From positions 496,001 to 560,000 of the forward strand of contig NZ_CP042464.1 of NCBI RefSeq assembly GCF_015074785.1: a stretch of 64,000 nucleotides of DNA. The letters are read 5' to 3'. The translations under genes and the position numbers were made by a program. Position 1 is the stretch's first letter; every line of letters begins with the position of its first letter. Of the stretch, positions 49,991 through 60,090 are shown piece after piece. Origin of the DNA: Segatella copri (GTDB taxonomy: Bacteria; Bacteroidota; Bacteroidia; Bacteroidales; Bacteroidaceae). The notes beneath the pieces are model-generated. The model was not told the origin of the DNA and made no database searches. It was given only the letters and a program-made list of their open reading frames with translations.

Positions 49991-51304
49991 TTAGATAAAC
50001 AAGTCTTTCTTTGGCATGTTTGCCATATATTTCTTTCTCAGTTTCTCGAAGAAAGCCATAGTATCGTTAGAGAAACCATGTCCCTTCCAGGTGGATGTGT
50101 TCGTGATGAGAATCCAGCATTGGTTATCCGGATATTTCAGGACGATGGCTGATGTGCCTGCCAGCGAACCTGTACGAATCCATGGTTTGTTGCTCTTTGG
50201 TGTATAGTTCCAGCCGATAGAGTATTGGTGGTCAGCCTGCTCCCGCGTCATAAACTCAATACTCTTTTTGCTGAGGATATCCTTGACATGTGGCAAACCA
50301 TCGATGCTGGCAATAAAGCGGCTCAACTCTGCAGTCGAACCACACCAGGCACCTGCACCCGAGAGACGTGGAAGGTCGGTATCTCCATAGCATTTCTCTA
50401 CCAGTCTGCCGCTGTTGTTGTATTCATACACAGGGATGCTGCCCTGGTGCATGTAGTACTTCGTCTCGTTAGGGCGGCGGTCCTTTAAGTAAGTGCCGGC
50501 AATGTGCATGTCGTAGCATCCGGCAGGCTGGAGCACATACTTCTGCATGAAGTTTTCATATTTCATTCCGCTCTTCTTCTCGATAATCATGGAGAGAATC
50601 ATGTAGCCCAGATTACTGTAGCATTTGCCTTCGCCAGGAGTATAACCCAAGTGGCGCTTCAAGAGAATCTTGAGCAGGGTAGGGTGATCAGGTGGCGTTT
50701 TGAGATGGTTCTGCATCATGATGTAGCGGGTGGAAGATACAGGGTCACCGGCATAATTGTTGAAACCAGCCTGATGGCGCAGCAACTGTTCTACGGTGAT
50801 GTCGTAATATCGCTTGTCCTTGATACTGTTGTTGTAAACGGTATCGCGCAGGATTCCCTTTTCGCCAAACACCTTCTCGTTCAGCTTGAGTTTCTTCATC
50901 TCCTGCAATTTCATGATACCTACTGCTGTAATCAGTTTTGATACCGAGGCGAAGCGCATCAGCATGTTAGGCTCCATTCTGATGCCTCGCTCCTTATCCG
51001 CCATTCCGAATCCGCGGGCATAGAGTAGTGAGTCGTTGCGGGTGATGACGAGTTGGGCTCCATTGATTTCCCATCTCTTGAGATACCTTTCTATTACCGA
51101 GTCCATCTCATGATATTCCTTCCCTTCAGTCAGTGCATTTGAGATGGAATCGTTGATGTGAACTTTAGGGAGCGAATCTGCCGCCTTGTTCTTGTCTGAT
51201 GCTGATGTACAGCGAGATACACAGCTGTGTGTAGTCCATCCTACGATTGCTGTAAAGGTAAGCAATATGATTGCTATGCGTTTTTTTCTTAGTCGTCGTG
51301 CCAT
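49991..51304 (-). CDS. Beta-lactamase-fold serine hydrolase
   Basis: The start is set at ATG 51304 (MARRLRKKRIAIILLTFTAI), which opens an N-terminal membrane anchor; the 65 extra upstream codons cover the promoter. The 437-residue protein carries S-x-x-K as SVSK (residues 120-123), a tyrosine motif CYSNLGYM (about 218) and a late GSLAG that stands for the K-T-G triad. This is the class C beta-lactamase / D-ala-D-ala peptidase fold. The probable role is cell-wall peptide or ester hydrolysis in the periplasm, not proven antibiotic resistance. Confidence 0.83.
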   Translation of the reverse strand: MARRLRKKRIAIILLTFTAIVGWTTHSCVSRCTSASDKNKAADSLPKVHINDSISNALTEGKEYHEMDSVIERYLKRWEINGAQLVITRNDSLLYARGFGMADKERGIRMEPNMLMRFASVSKLITAVGIMKLQEMKKLKLNEKVFGEKGILRDTVYNNSIKDKRYYDITVEQLLRHQAGFNNYAGDPVSSTRYIMMQNHLKTPPDHPTLLKILLKRHLGYTPGEGKCYSNLGYMILSMIIEKKSGMKYENFMQKYVLQPAGCYDMHIAGTYLKDRRPNETKYYMHQGSIPVYEYNNSGRLVEKCYGDTDLPRLSGAGAWCGSTAELSRFIASIDGLPHVKDILSKKSIEFMTREQADHQYSIGWNYTPKSNKPWIRTGSLAGTSAIVLKYPDNQCWILITNTSTWKGHGFSNDTMAFFEKLRKKYMANMPKKDLFI

Positions 51305-51445
51305 TTTATTTAATTTTTCTATGCAAAGATTTTGCAATCGAGTGCAATGAAAGTTTACTTTCAGATTGCCGAGTGCAGCAAATCTTATGCAAAGATAATG
51401 CAATCTTCTCAAATAACAAAACATTGAAAATATATTTAAATTTAT

Positions 51446-51476
51446 TTTGTATTGTCTATGAATTATCGTACCTTTG
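51446..51476 (+). promoter_or_regulatory. Promoter of the metallophosphoesterase gene
   Basis: TTTG at 51446-51449 and perfect -7 TACCTTTG at 51469-51476, 19 nt apart, with the start codon 22 nt on. Confidence 0.75.
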
Positions 51477-51498
51477 TACCCAGTTATAAAGAAAAACA

Positions 51499-52632
51499 AT
51501 GAAGAAGGTATTAAAAAAGGTATTAAGATCCATATTCTATATAGTAGTCATGTCGGTTCTGGCATTCCTGCCCGACTTCTGGCTTTGGCACATCGGGGTG
51601 AGTGAGTGGCCTTTGCTGCTAGCCATCTTATGGTGGGTTCCCTCGTTGTTGCTTGTTCTTGCCGAAGTGGGGTTGCAGATGGGGTTCTTCCATAAGTTGT
51701 CAGTCCGTGTACTCTTTACTACCATACTTTTCTCGGCATTCCCTAAGGTTGTCTTCATCCTGTTCGATGCATTTCTTCCTTGGTTCTTTGCTCTGATTCC
51801 TGCTTTGGGCGTAATGGGGTGGTTTGCCTTCGGCTTTATAGAGGGTTGGAAGCGGTTAGAACTGAAACATATTACCTTTACCTCGCCCGATTTGCCACCT
51901 TATTTTGATGGTTACCGTCTGGTACAGATTACCGACTTTCATCTCGGTTCGTTTCCTCCCGGCAATGATTTCGTGCAGAAGGTGGTGGATGCGACCAACA
52001 ATGAAGAACCCGATATGATTCTCTTTACGGGCGATCTGGTCAATAACCAAGCCAGCGAAGTGGAGCCTTATCTGGATACCCTTGGGCAGCTTCATGCGTC
52101 AGATGGCATCTATTCTATCTGGGGAAATCATGATTATTGTGAATATGGCAACAATCATTCTATTGGCGCTTTGAAGAGAAACCGCCGTATGCTCTATGGA
52201 TATCAGGAAAGTCTGGGGTGGCATCAGCTGATGAACGAACATCATGTGGTGAGTCATGGTATGGCATCTATCGCTGTAATAGGCGTAGAGAATCCCGGTC
52301 AGCCTCCTTTCACCAATCGCAGTAATCTGAAGAAAGCGATGAAGGGGTTGAAACCTGATATGTTTAAAATCCTCTTGAGTCATGATCCTCACCATTGGCG
52401 CAGAGAAGTAGTTGGTAAAAAGATACAACTTACTCTGGCGGGACATACGCATGCCGGACAATTGAAAATAGGTAAATGGACGCCTGCCCGCATGGCTTTC
52501 AAAGAGTGGGGCGGAGCTTACCGCATTGGTGAGCAGATGCTCTATGTATCATCGGGTATTGGTGGTTCTTTCCCTTTCCGCCTAGGCGCATGGCCTGAAC
52601 TGACAGTTATCACGCTGAAACGTGATTTATAG
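51499..52632 (+). CDS. Membrane-anchored metallophosphoesterase (YaeI/YkuE-like)
   Basis: The 377-residue protein has four hydrophobic segments in its first 120 residues and then a calcineurin-like domain with all metal motifs: ITDFHLGS (about 142), LFTGDLVNN (about 175), WGNHDYC (about 210), SHDPHHW (about 294) and LAGHTHAGQ (about 313). This is the pattern of YaeI/YkuE enzymes, which act on lipid-linked phosphates at the inner membrane. The substrate is unknown; lipid A precursor hydrolysis is a family possibility. Confidence 0.85.
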   Translation: MKKVLKKVLRSIFYIVVMSVLAFLPDFWLWHIGVSEWPLLLAILWWVPSLLLVLAEVGLQMGFFHKLSVRVLFTTILFSAFPKVVFILFDAFLPWFFALIPALGVMGWFAFGFIEGWKRLELKHITFTSPDLPPYFDGYRLVQITDFHLGSFPPGNDFVQKVVDATNNEEPDMILFTGDLVNNQASEVEPYLDTLGQLHASDGIYSIWGNHDYCEYGNNHSIGALKRNRRMLYGYQESLGWHQLMNEHHVVSHGMASIAVIGVENPGQPPFTNRSNLKKAMKGLKPDMFKILLSHDPHHWRREVVGKKIQLTLAGHTHAGQLKIGKWTPARMAFKEWGGAYRIGEQMLYVSSGIGGSFPFRLGAWPELTVITLKRDL

Positions 52633-52724
52633 TTCTTAAAGATACCGAAACTGGTGTTTAAGTGTTAAAATACAGTTAAATATTAGCTGTTTGAACCATT
52701 GTGATGAAAAAAACGTGTTAAAAA

Positions 52725-52755
52725 TTTGGTGGTTCGAATAAATGTTGTAACTTTG
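52725..52755 (+). promoter_or_regulatory. Promoter of queH
   Basis: TTTG near 52725 and -7 TAACTTTG at 52748-52755. A leader of about 130 nt precedes the start codon; no preQ1-type element was recognised in it. Confidence 0.6.
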
Positions 52756-52892
52756 CACTAGTTTTCGCATATATTTGGGCAAATGGGGGGTGTCGTGAGA
52801 TTGTACTCCATTTGTTTTTTGAAGCAAGGCGAAAATACTTCACATCAGAAGTAGCTGTTCATAATTTAATTTTACATTTAACATTGAAAACA

Positions 52893-53498
52893 ATGAAGAT
52901 TCCTGTAGAAGAACAATATAAATACGTAAAACTTACTCTCCCGGATGGAAGCAAGGCTGAAGGTCAGGCTGTCTTGTTGCATGCCTGTTGTGCACCTTGT
53001 TCGGCGGCTATCGTAGAATGTATGCTTCGTAATGGTATGAAGCCTACTGTATATTTCAGTAACAGCAATATCTATCCTCAGCAGGAGTATGATGTCCGCA
53101 AACATGAACTGAAACGATTTCTGGAAGCCCAGAATGTACCTTATGTAGAGGATGAGTACGACCATGAGGAATGGCTTTCTGTTATCAAGGGTTTAGAGGA
53201 TGAGCCCGAGCGTGGCAGCCGTTGTTCTGTCTGCTTTCAGTTCCGCCTCTCTCATGCAGCCAAGTATGCGCAGGAGCATGGTTTTCACCTTCTTACTACC
53301 ACGTTGGCATCTTCGCGCTGGAAGAATATCAGACAGATAGATACTGCCGGTCATCTTGCCGTTGAGGCTTATCCTGATGTAGAATGGTGGGATATGAATT
53401 GGCGGAAGGGCGGTTTGCAGAATCGACGAGGTGAACTCTTGAGAATCAATGAATTCTATAATCAGTTATATTGTGGTTGCGAATTCAGTATGAGATAA
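52893..53498 (+). CDS. queH: Epoxyqueuosine reductase QueH
   Basis: The start at ATG 52893 (MKIPVEEQYKYVKLTLPDGS) avoids 27 codons of leader. The 201-residue protein has the cysteine motif LLHACCAPCS (Cys32, 33, 36) and a second pair in RCSVCFQFRL (about 110-118), plus STLASSRWKN-like TTLASSRWKNI. These are signatures of QueH (formerly DUF208), an iron-sulfur enzyme that makes queuosine in tRNA. Length is normal. A strong terminator follows directly. Confidence 0.92.
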   Translation: MKIPVEEQYKYVKLTLPDGSKAEGQAVLLHACCAPCSAAIVECMLRNGMKPTVYFSNSNIYPQQEYDVRKHELKRFLEAQNVPYVEDEYDHEEWLSVIKGLEDEPERGSRCSVCFQFRLSHAAKYAQEHGFHLLTTTLASSRWKNIRQIDTAGHLAVEAYPDVEWWDMNWRKGGLQNRRGELLRINEFYNQLYCGCEFSMR

Positions 53499-53501
53499 AT
53501 G

Positions 53502-53536
53502 AAAAAGCCCAGGACATCACGCCCTGGGCTTTTTTA
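53502..53536. terminator. Bidirectional terminator between queH and fhs
   Basis: AAAAAGCCCAGG / CCTGGGCTTTTT, between convergent genes. Confidence 0.9.
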
Positions 53537-53562
53537 TAAGAATCTGTGAAATCTGTAGTGCT

Positions 53563-55227
53563 TTAAGAAAGACCTGTAATCTCACCGTTTACTACATCAA
53601 TGCGCTCAGCCTGTGGGCTCTTTGGTAAGCCCGGCATACGCATGATAGGACCAGCGATGACTACAACCATCTCGGCACCCATATTTACGGTGATGTCGCG
53701 AACGTGGAGTTCGAAACCTTCTGTAGGACCGTATGCTTTGGCATCGGTAGAGAAACTGTACTGAGTCTTGGCAATACAGATAGGGAACTTTTCAGCACCC
53801 AGCTTCTTGATCTCTTCAATCATCGCCTTGGCAGAATCGCTCATAGTCACGCTGCCTGCTCCGTAAAGATTGAATGCAACCTTTTCTATCTTCTCCTCAA
53901 CGCTATCGTTATCATCGTAAGCAAAATAGAGAGGGGCTGATGGACGCTCATCAATGGTCTTCACTACGAGGTTGGCAAGTTCAATGGCACCGTTTCCGCC
54001 TTCGGCAAAGGCGCTGTTTACGGCGAAACCGCAACCCATCTCCTCGCAATGCTTGCGCAATACTTCAATTTCTTCATCTGTATCGGTTGCAAATTTGTTG
54101 AATGCAATCACTACAGTCTGACCAAAGCTCTGCAGGTTCTTTACGTGCTTGTCGAGGTTCCAGTAACCGGCTTCCATTCCTGTGATGTTTGGCTTCTTGA
54201 TATCTTCCAGAGCTACACCACCATGCATCTTCAACGCCTGGAGGGTAACAACGAGAACAGTGAGGTCTGGTTGCAAACCTGTCTTGCGGCATTTGATGTC
54301 ATAGAATTTCTCTGCACCGAGATCTGCACCGAATCCTGCCTCTGTAATAGCATAGTCGCCATACTCAAGAGCAGCAGCAGTAGCCATGACGGAATTGCAG
54401 CCATGAGCAATGTTGGCAAAAGGACCGCAATGAACAAATGCCGGTGTTCCCTCTGTTGTCTGAACCAGATTTGGCTTCAAAGCATCGAGAAGGAGAGCTA
54501 CGATACTGCCACCTACACCCATATCCTTTACGGTAAATGGCTTGTCGTCCTCGGTGATGCCCAGGAGGATATTATCGATACGTCGACGAAGATCATCGAT
54601 GCTTGTTGCGAAACACATGATAGCCATAATCTCAGAAGCTGGTGTAATATCGAAACCAGACTCTGTCTCGATGCCGTTCTTATCTCCTATACCGGTGATG
54701 ATGCGGCGCAAACCTCTATCGTTCACATCCATGACGCGACGCCAAAGAATCTTCTTGAGTTTGAAACCCTCTGCTTCGTGCTGGAAACGGTAATTGTCCA
54801 GAAGGGCAGAGATCATGTTGTTGGCCTCTGTGATGGCATGGAAATCGCCGGTGAAGTGGAGGTTGATCTTATCCATTGGTACGAGCTGGGCATAACCGCC
54901 ACCTGCTGCGCCACCCTTCATGCCAAAGCATGGACCGAGAGATGGTTCGCGCAAGGCTACGACTGACTTCTTGCCAATCTTCTGCATGCCCAATGCGAGA
55001 CCTACAGATACCGTAGTCTTACCATTACCAGCCTTTGTAGGGCTGATAGCTGTCACAAGGATGAGATGGTGATTCTTAAACTTGTTGGTGTCAATCTTGT
55101 CCGTAGTAATCTTAGCGATGTAACGGCCGTAGTTTTCCACTTGGTCTTCATGGATTCCAAGTTCTGCTGCCACTTCATTGATAGGGCGCATTTTTACTGA
55201 TTTAGCTATTTCAATATCTGTCAACAT
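53563..55227 (-). CDS. fhs: Formate-tetrahydrofolate ligase
   Basis: The start is at ATG 55227 ([20 protein letters not shown]), giving 554 residues, the usual length. The P-loop [16 protein letters not shown] lies at about residues 60-75, with [20 protein letters not shown] next to it, both unmistakable for Fhs. The enzyme joins formate to tetrahydrofolate in the cytosol using ATP. In this genome it can use formate from pyruvate formate-lyase (56506). A perfect -7 TACCTTTG lies at 55262-55255 on the minus strand. Confidence 0.95.
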   Translation of the reverse strand: MLTDIEIAKSVKMRPINEVAAELGIHEDQVENYGRYIAKITTDKIDTNKFKNHHLILVTAISPTKAGNGKTTVSVGLALGMQKIGKKSVVALREPSLGPCFGMKGGAAGGGYAQLVPMDKINLHFTGDFHAITEANNMISALLDNYRFQHEAEGFKLKKILWRRVMDVNDRGLRRIITGIGDKNGIETESGFDITPASEIMAIMCFATSIDDLRRRIDNILLGITEDDKPFTVKDMGVGGSIVALLLDALKPNLVQTTEGTPAFVHCGPFANIAHGCNSVMATAAALEYGDYAITEAGFGADLGAEKFYDIKCRKTGLQPDLTVLVVTLQALKMHGGVALEDIKKPNITGMEAGYWNLDKHVKNLQSFGQTVVIAFNKFATDTDEEIEVLRKHCEEMGCGFAVNSAFAEGGNGAIELANLVVKTIDERPSAPLYFAYDDNDSVEEKIEKVAFNLYGAGSVTMSDSAKAMIEEIKKLGAEKFPICIAKTQYSFSTDAKAYGPTEGFELHVRDITVNMGAEMVVVIAGPIMRMPGLPKSPQAERIDVVNGEITGLS

Positions 55228-55411
55228 AAAAAGTAATGTTTTGTATTTTGAGTGCAAAGGTACGGAAAAGAATTCATATAAATGCATAGGAATGTATAAA
55301 AAATCAAAATAAAATATCCTTCTTCTTTAAAAGCCACCAAGGCAGACCGCCCATTTCCAAATGACGAAGTTTAAAAAAGGTAAATTGTAGGATTTTGTCG
55401 TGTGAATGTAG

Positions 55412-55419
55412 TACCTTTG
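55412..55419 (+). promoter_or_regulatory. Promoter -7 box of thiE
   Basis: TACCTTTG, 27 nt before the start codon; no TPP riboswitch sequence was recognised upstream. Confidence 0.6.
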
Positions 55420-55446
55420 CAAGCGAATTTATATTTTATAGTACGT

Positions 55447-56136
55447 ATGAACAAGTCTTTAGCATTAGCTCATTTTCAGACGAGCTTTCAGTTTATCACG
55501 CATCAGAACGAGCGCTTCTCTTATCTCGAAGGTGCCTATCTGGCACTTATCGGAGGATGTGATTGGGTTCAGCTTCGCATGAAGGGGGCTACCGATGAAG
55601 AGGTTGAGCCTATAGCCCGTAAGTTGAAGTTGGCTTGCGAGGGTGCCGGTGCAACCTTTATTCTCGACGACCGTGTAGAACTGGTGAAGAAGTTACAGAT
55701 AGATGGTGTGCATCTTGGCAAGAATGATATGCCGGTTGATGAGGCCCGTAAGCTCCTGGGTGATGAATTCATTATCGGAGGAACAGCCAATACATTTGAT
55801 GATATTCGCCGTTTGCATGAACAGGGGGCTGACTATATTGGTTGCGGTCCGTTCCGCTATACTACTACCAAGGAGAAACTCTCTCCGGTGTTGGGTATAG
55901 AAGGTTATCGCCAGATTATTGAGCAGATGAGGGAGAATAAAATCTCTCTGCCTATGGTGGCCATCGGAGGTTTGACCCCAGACGATATAGATCCGCTTGC
56001 AGATTTGGGCATCGGTGTGGCAATGAGCGGTACCATCCTGAATGCGGAGAACCCTGTTACCATGACACGTCAGATTCATGACAAGTGTTTCGGATTATTC
56101 ATGGAAAATCTCAATCATTATTTTGAGAATCAGTAG
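55447..56136 (+). CDS. thiE: Thiamine-phosphate synthase family protein
   Basis: The start at ATG 55447 gives 229 residues. The TIM-barrel motifs are complete: WVQLRMKG (about 37), FILDDRVELV (about 73), VDGVHLGKNDM-like DGVHLGKND (about 87), IIGGTANTFDD (about 107), ADYIGCGPFRYTTTK (about 126) and VAIGGLTPDDI (about 167). The last parts fit ThiE, which joins the pyrimidine and thiazole units of thiamine. It stands alone rather than in a thi operon and lacks an obvious TPP riboswitch. TenI-like regulators are the alternative, but the pyrophosphate-binding residues favour ThiE. Confidence 0.85.
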   Translation: MNKSLALAHFQTSFQFITHQNERFSYLEGAYLALIGGCDWVQLRMKGATDEEVEPIARKLKLACEGAGATFILDDRVELVKKLQIDGVHLGKNDMPVDEARKLLGDEFIIGGTANTFDDIRRLHEQGADYIGCGPFRYTTTKEKLSPVLGIEGYRQIIEQMRENKISLPMVAIGGLTPDDIDPLADLGIGVAMSGTILNAENPVTMTRQIHDKCFGLFMENLNHYFENQ

Positions 56137-56165
56137 AATGATACTCATAAATGATGATTTTGCAT

Positions 56166-56203
56166 AGAAAAGAGAAGAAAGTTCTGGTTTTCTTCTCTTT
56201 TCT
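56166..56203 (+). terminator. Terminator after thiE
   Basis: AGAAAAGAGAAGAAA / TTTCTTCTCTTTTCT around an 8-base loop. Confidence 0.75.
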
Positions 56204-56216
56204 CATTTTATTGTTG

Positions 56217-56224
56217 TAACTTTG
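56217..56224 (+). promoter_or_regulatory. Promoter -7 box of the 39-residue ORF
   Basis: TAACTTTG, about 40 nt upstream of the small ORF at 56264. Confidence 0.55.
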
Positions 56225-56263
56225 CATCCGCATTGCAAAACTGTTGCAAGCCAATTACAAATA

Positions 56264-56383
56264 ATGAATTTAAAAGACATGAAATTAATAGTGGGAATTA
56301 ACTTAGGATATATAGGAAAAACAGATGCTGTCGGCAAGAGCGATAACATCATGATATACGCACCTTCAGATAAAGGTGCTTAA
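56264..56383 (+). CDS. 39-residue ORF with own promoter and terminator, upstream of pflB
   Basis: The peptide reads MNLKDMKLIVGINLGYIGKT and then a polar tail ending SDKGA. It begins 40 nt after a -7 box and ends two bases before a terminator, so it occupies a complete transcription unit. It may be a small protein or a regulatory RNA that happens to carry an ORF. No homologue is known to me. Confidence 0.4.
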   Translation: MNLKDMKLIVGINLGYIGKTDAVGKSDNIMIYAPSDKGA

Positions 56384-56384
56384 A

Positions 56385-56416
56385 AACCCGGGCACAAACG
56401 TGTTCGGGCTTTTTTA
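56385..56416 (+). terminator. Terminator of the small unit before pflB
   Basis: CCCG / CGGG stem with an inner CAC/GTG, followed by TTTTTT. Confidence 0.65.
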
Positions 56417-56505
56417 TTTTACTATATATAATAGGTGTAAAACCAACTCAAAATAGATAGTGTGTGCAAAATATATAATTATTAACTTTATAAAAAAGTA
56501 TTAAA

Positions 56506-58755
56506 ATGATAAAAACAGAATGGAGAGGTTTCAAAGGAAACATGTGGCAGAGTGAAGTGAATCTTCGTGATTTCATTCAGAACAACTACACTTGTTATGA
56601 CGGCGATGAGTCGTTCCTTGCAGAACCAACTCAGGCAACTAACACCCTTTGGGGTATGTTGAAGGAACTCCAGAAGGAGGAGCGCGCCAAGGGTGGTGTG
56701 CTTGATATGGAAACAGAAATCGTTTCAGGATTGACAGCTTATGGTGCTGCCTATATTGGCGAGGGTACTAAGGAGTTGGAGAAGGTAGTTGGTCTGCAGA
56801 CCGATAAGCCTTTGAAGCGTGCCTTCATGCCTTACGGCGGTATCAAGATGGCAGAGCAGGCTTGTACTACATACGGCTATCAGCCATCAGAGAAGCTCCA
56901 CGAAATCTTCCACAAGTATTGCAAAACTCATAATGATGGCGTATTCGATGCTTATACTCCAGAGATGAAGCTCGTTCGCCATAACCACATTCTTACCGGT
57001 CTTCCTGATACTTACGGTCGTGGACGTATCGTAGGTGACTACCGTCGTGTGGCCCTCTATGGTATCGACTTCCTCATCGAGGAGAAGAAGAACGACCTCG
57101 CTAACATGGGCGACCGTGAGATGATTGACGAAGTAATCCGTCTCCGTGAAGAGGTTGCTATGCAGATCAAGGCGCTCAAGGGCTTGAAGGAGATGGCTCA
57201 GTTGTATGGTTACGACATCTCTCAGCCAGCTAAGAACGCTCGCGAGGCTGTTCAGTGGTTGTACTTCGGTTACCTCGGAGCTGTGAAGACTCAGAATGGT
57301 GCTGCGATGTCTGTAGGCCGTATCTCTACCTTCCTCGATATCTATATCCAGCGCGACTTGAACGAGGGTACTCTTACCGAGGATGAGGCTCAGGAGCTCA
57401 TCGACCACTTGGTCATGAAGTTCCGTATGGTTAAGTTCGCCCGTATTCCTTCTTACAACGAGCTCTTCACCGGCGACCCAGTTTGGGCTACTCTCGAAGT
57501 AGGTGGTATGGGTCAGGATGGCCGCTCAATGGTTACCAAGAACGATTACCGTTTCCTCCATACATTGGAGAACATGGGTCCTTCACCAGAGCCAAACCTC
57601 ACTGTACTCTATAGCTCTCGCTTGCCAAAGGCATTCAAGCACTACGCTTCTCTGATTTCTGTAAAGACAAGCTCTATCCAGTATGAGAACGACGATGTAA
57701 TGCGCCCAGTTTGGGGTGATGACTATAGCATCTGCTGCTGTGTATCAGCTACACAGACAGGTAAGGAGATGCAGTTCTTCGGTGCACGTGCCAACTTGGC
57801 TAAGTGCTTGACCTACGCTGTATCTGGCGGTGTTGATTCAAAGACACGCGAGCAGTGCGGTCCTAAGTATCGCGCCGTTGAGGGTGATGTGTTGACATAC
57901 GAGGAGTTCATGCCACGTTTCATGGATATGATGGACTGGTTGGCTGGCGTTTATGTGAAGACATTGAACCTCATCCACTACATGCACGATAAGTACTTCT
58001 ACGAGGCAGCAGAGTTGGCGCTCATCGATACAGATGTTCGTCGTACTTTCGCTACAGGTATCGCTGGTTTCAGCCACGTGGTTGACTCTATCTCAGCTAT
58101 CAAGTATGCCAAGGTAAACATCGTCCGTGATGAGACCGGTTTCCCTCTCAGCTTCAAGACCGAGGGTGACTTCCCACGTTACGGTAACGATGATGAGCGT
58201 GCTGATGAGATTGCAGTATGGTTGCTCAAGACCTTCATGAACATGATCAAGAAGCATCATACATACCGCAATTCAGAGCCTACTACATCTATCCTGACTA
58301 TCACATCAAATGTAGTATATGGTAAGTACACCAGCAACATGCCTGATGGTCGTCCAGCCGGTGCTCCTTTGGCTCCAGGTGCTAACCCATCTTACGGTGC
58401 AGAGAAGAACGGTCTTTTGGCTTCATTGAACTCAGTAGCTAAGTTGCCATACGAGTATGCCCTCGATGGTATCTCTAATACTCAGACCATCAGTCCAGGT
58501 GCTCTCGGTCACAACGATGAGGAGCGTGCCCAGACATTGGTAGGTGTATTGGATGGTTACTTCAACCAGGGGTCTCACCACCTGAACGTGAACGTATTCG
58601 GTATCGACAAGCTCAAGGATGCGATGGAGCACCCAGAGAAGGAAGAATACCAGAACTTCACTATCCGTGTAAGTGGTTACGCTGTTAAGTTCATCGACTT
58701 GACACGTGAGCAGCAGCTCGACGTAATCGCTCGTCAGGCTCACGAGAGACTCTAA
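56506..58755 (+). CDS. pflB: Pyruvate formate-lyase (formate C-acetyltransferase)
   Basis: A 749-residue glycyl-radical enzyme. The active cysteines lie in [16 protein letters not shown] (about residues 405-412), and the glycyl-radical loop RVSGYAVKF is at about 719-727, near the C-terminus as expected. It turns pyruvate and CoA into acetyl-CoA and formate without oxygen. The activase gene follows after a small ORF, and formate can pass to Fhs (53563). A third cysteine next to the usual pair is a minor peculiarity. Confidence 0.96.
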   Translation: MIKTEWRGFKGNMWQSEVNLRDFIQNNYTCYDGDESFLAEPTQATNTLWGMLKELQKEERAKGGVLDMETEIVSGLTAYGAAYIGEGTKELEKVVGLQTDKPLKRAFMPYGGIKMAEQACTTYGYQPSEKLHEIFHKYCKTHNDGVFDAYTPEMKLVRHNHILTGLPDTYGRGRIVGDYRRVALYGIDFLIEEKKNDLANMGDREMIDEVIRLREEVAMQIKALKGLKEMAQLYGYDISQPAKNAREAVQWLYFGYLGAVKTQNGAAMSVGRISTFLDIYIQRDLNEGTLTEDEAQELIDHLVMKFRMVKFARIPSYNELFTGDPVWATLEVGGMGQDGRSMVTKNDYRFLHTLENMGPSPEPNLTVLYSSRLPKAFKHYASLISVKTSSIQYENDDVMRPVWGDDYSICCCVSATQTGKEMQFFGARANLAKCLTYAVSGGVDSKTREQCGPKYRAVEGDVLTYEEFMPRFMDMMDWLAGVYVKTLNLIHYMHDKYFYEAAELALIDTDVRRTFATGIAGFSHVVDSISAIKYAKVNIVRDETGFPLSFKTEGDFPRYGNDDERADEIAVWLLKTFMNMIKKHHTYRNSEPTTSILTITSNVVYGKYTSNMPDGRPAGAPLAPGANPSYGAEKNGLLASLNSVAKLPYEYALDGISNTQTISPGALGHNDEERAQTLVGVLDGYFNQGSHHLNVNVFGIDKLKDAMEHPEKEEYQNFTIRVSGYAVKFIDLTREQQLDVIARQAHERL

Positions 58756-58776
58756 TCAATTAGAAGAATAAATATT

Positions 58777-58818
58777 GCCCGCTAGATTTTCTGTCCGAGG
58801 ATATTTAGCGGGCATTTT
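58777..58818 (+). terminator. Terminator or attenuator between pflB and the small ORF
   Basis: GCCCGCTA (58777-58784) / TAGCGGGC (58806-58813) followed by ATTTTT. It would lower expression of the activase relative to the abundant PflB. Confidence 0.75.
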
Positions 58819-58837
58819 TCAAAAAGATAAAATAATT

Positions 58838-58942
58838 ATGGATTTAGTTGATTTTTTGGGTGTCGTCACTGCTCTTATAGTCGTTCCTGGGCTTGCTTTT
58901 ATTCTTTGGGATAATTACCAAGAAAAGAAAGTCGGCGCATGA
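58838..58942 (+). CDS. 34-residue single-helix membrane peptide between pflB and pflA
   Basis: This ORF overlaps the pflA start as ATGA. It encodes MDLVDFLGVVTALIVVPGLA, the rest of one membrane helix (FILW), and the charged tail DNYQEKKVGA. Translational coupling to pflA argues that it is expressed. It may only serve to couple translation, or may hold a complex at the membrane. No known family. Confidence 0.6.
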   Translation: MDLVDFLGVVTALIVVPGLAFILWDNYQEKKVGA

Positions 58943-59667
58943 AAGGATTTGTTCACAGCATAGAGAGCTTTGGTTCTGTAGATGGACCAGGCATCAGATT
59001 TTTGATTTTCCTGCAGGGGTGTCCGATGCGCTGCCAGTTCTGCCATAACCCGGATTCATGGAAGACGGGAGTAGGAGAGGAATGGAGTGCCGATGACCTG
59101 CTGGATAAGGCAGAGCGATTCAAGAGTTATTGGGGTGACAAGGGCGGTATTACTGTAAGTGGTGGAGAAGCCCTGATGCAGATAGACTTTCTCATCGAAC
59201 TTTTCGAGAAAGCCCATCAGCGTGGCATCAACACTTGTCTTGATACATCAGCGCAACCATTTAGGAAAGAGGGTGCTTTCTTCGATAAATTCGAGCGTCT
59301 GATGACCGTCACTGATACTGTTCTTCTTGATATCAAGCATATCAACGATGAAGAGCATCGTAAACTCACCCGCCATTCTAATGTAAACATACTGGATTGT
59401 GCACGTTATTTAAGCGAGATACACAAACCGGTATGGATTCGTCACGTCCTGATTCCAGGTATTACCGACAAGGATGAATACCTCTATCAGCTGCGCGATT
59501 TCCTCTCGACACTCTCTAATATTGAGCGTATAGATGTCTTACCTTATCATACGATGGGTATCTACAAGTATGAGAAACTACGAATAGCCTACCCGCTGGA
59601 AGGCATAGATCCTCCTACTAGTGATCGTATAGCTCATGCAGAAACAATCTTGCAAGAGGCACTTTAG
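58939..59667 (+). CDS. pflA: Pyruvate formate-lyase activating enzyme
   Basis: A 242-residue radical SAM enzyme with the cluster motif GCPMRCQFCHNPDSW (C28-x3-C32-x2-C35) and the GGEALMQ motif (ISVSGGEA-like TVSGGEA, about 75). It makes the glycyl radical on PflB. Its end overlaps the end of the convergent response regulator gene by four bases. Confidence 0.95.
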   Translation: MKGFVHSIESFGSVDGPGIRFLIFLQGCPMRCQFCHNPDSWKTGVGEEWSADDLLDKAERFKSYWGDKGGITVSGGEALMQIDFLIELFEKAHQRGINTCLDTSAQPFRKEGAFFDKFERLMTVTDTVLLDIKHINDEEHRKLTRHSNVNILDCARYLSEIHKPVWIRHVLIPGITDKDEYLYQLRDFLSTLSNIERIDVLPYHTMGIYKYEKLRIAYPLEGIDPPTSDRIAHAETILQEAL

Positions 59668-60047
59668 CCTCTTGCAAAACTGTTTAGATGAGCCTCTAGC
59701 GAGCTGGTGAGACGGGCTTTGATGATAGGCTTTGTGATGTAGTCGTTTACTCCAAGCTCATAGCACTCATCAATATTATCCTTGTTGCTTAACAGGGAAA
59801 CCACGATGATGGCCATTTCGTTTTTCGAGTATTTAGAGCGTACATGGTCTATTACGTCCCACCCATTTACATGTGGCATCATCAAGTCGAGCAGTATCAC
59901 GTCCGGCTTGAATGAGTCAATCAGGTCAATGGCTTCTTTTCCGCCATTGGCAGTTTTCACGTCGATGTCAAAGTCCTTTATCATTTCAGAGATAGTTTTA
60001 ATATTTTCTGAAATATCATCGACGATTAGCACTTTGTTCTTTTCCAT
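59664..60047 (-). CDS. Single-domain response regulator (CheY-like)
   Basis: A 127-residue receiver domain with acidic pair D10-D11, phospho-acceptor Asp54 (VILLDLMMP), Ser84 (VVSLLSNK) and Lys106 (ITKPI). There is no output domain. It is the last gene of the leftward exopolysaccharide-like cluster and could control the glycosyltransferase through protein contact. No histidine kinase is nearby in the window. Confidence 0.9.
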   Translation of the reverse strand: MEKNKVLIVDDISENIKTISEMIKDFDIDVKTANGGKEAIDLIDSFKPDVILLDLMMPHVNGWDVIDHVRSKYSKNEMAIIVVSLLSNKDNIDECYELGVNDYITKPIIKARLTSSLEAHLNSFARG

Positions 60048-60090
60048 TTTTCACTGGTTTATTATATAGGTTCTTTCCGATCTTGAAGAT

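Noticed and set aside
49991..51304. Serine hydrolase considered as an antibiotic-resistance beta-lactamase
   Set aside because: It has a membrane anchor and the general serine-hydrolase motifs, but nothing specific to known resistance enzymes; a cell-wall role is as likely.
54049..54966. A 305-codon rightward frame opposite fhs
   Set aside because: Antisense shadow of a highly conserved enzyme gene with no start signal or domain.
55384..55446. Possible TPP riboswitch before thiE
   Set aside because: The leader between the -7 box and the start is only about 27 nt, too short for a riboswitch.
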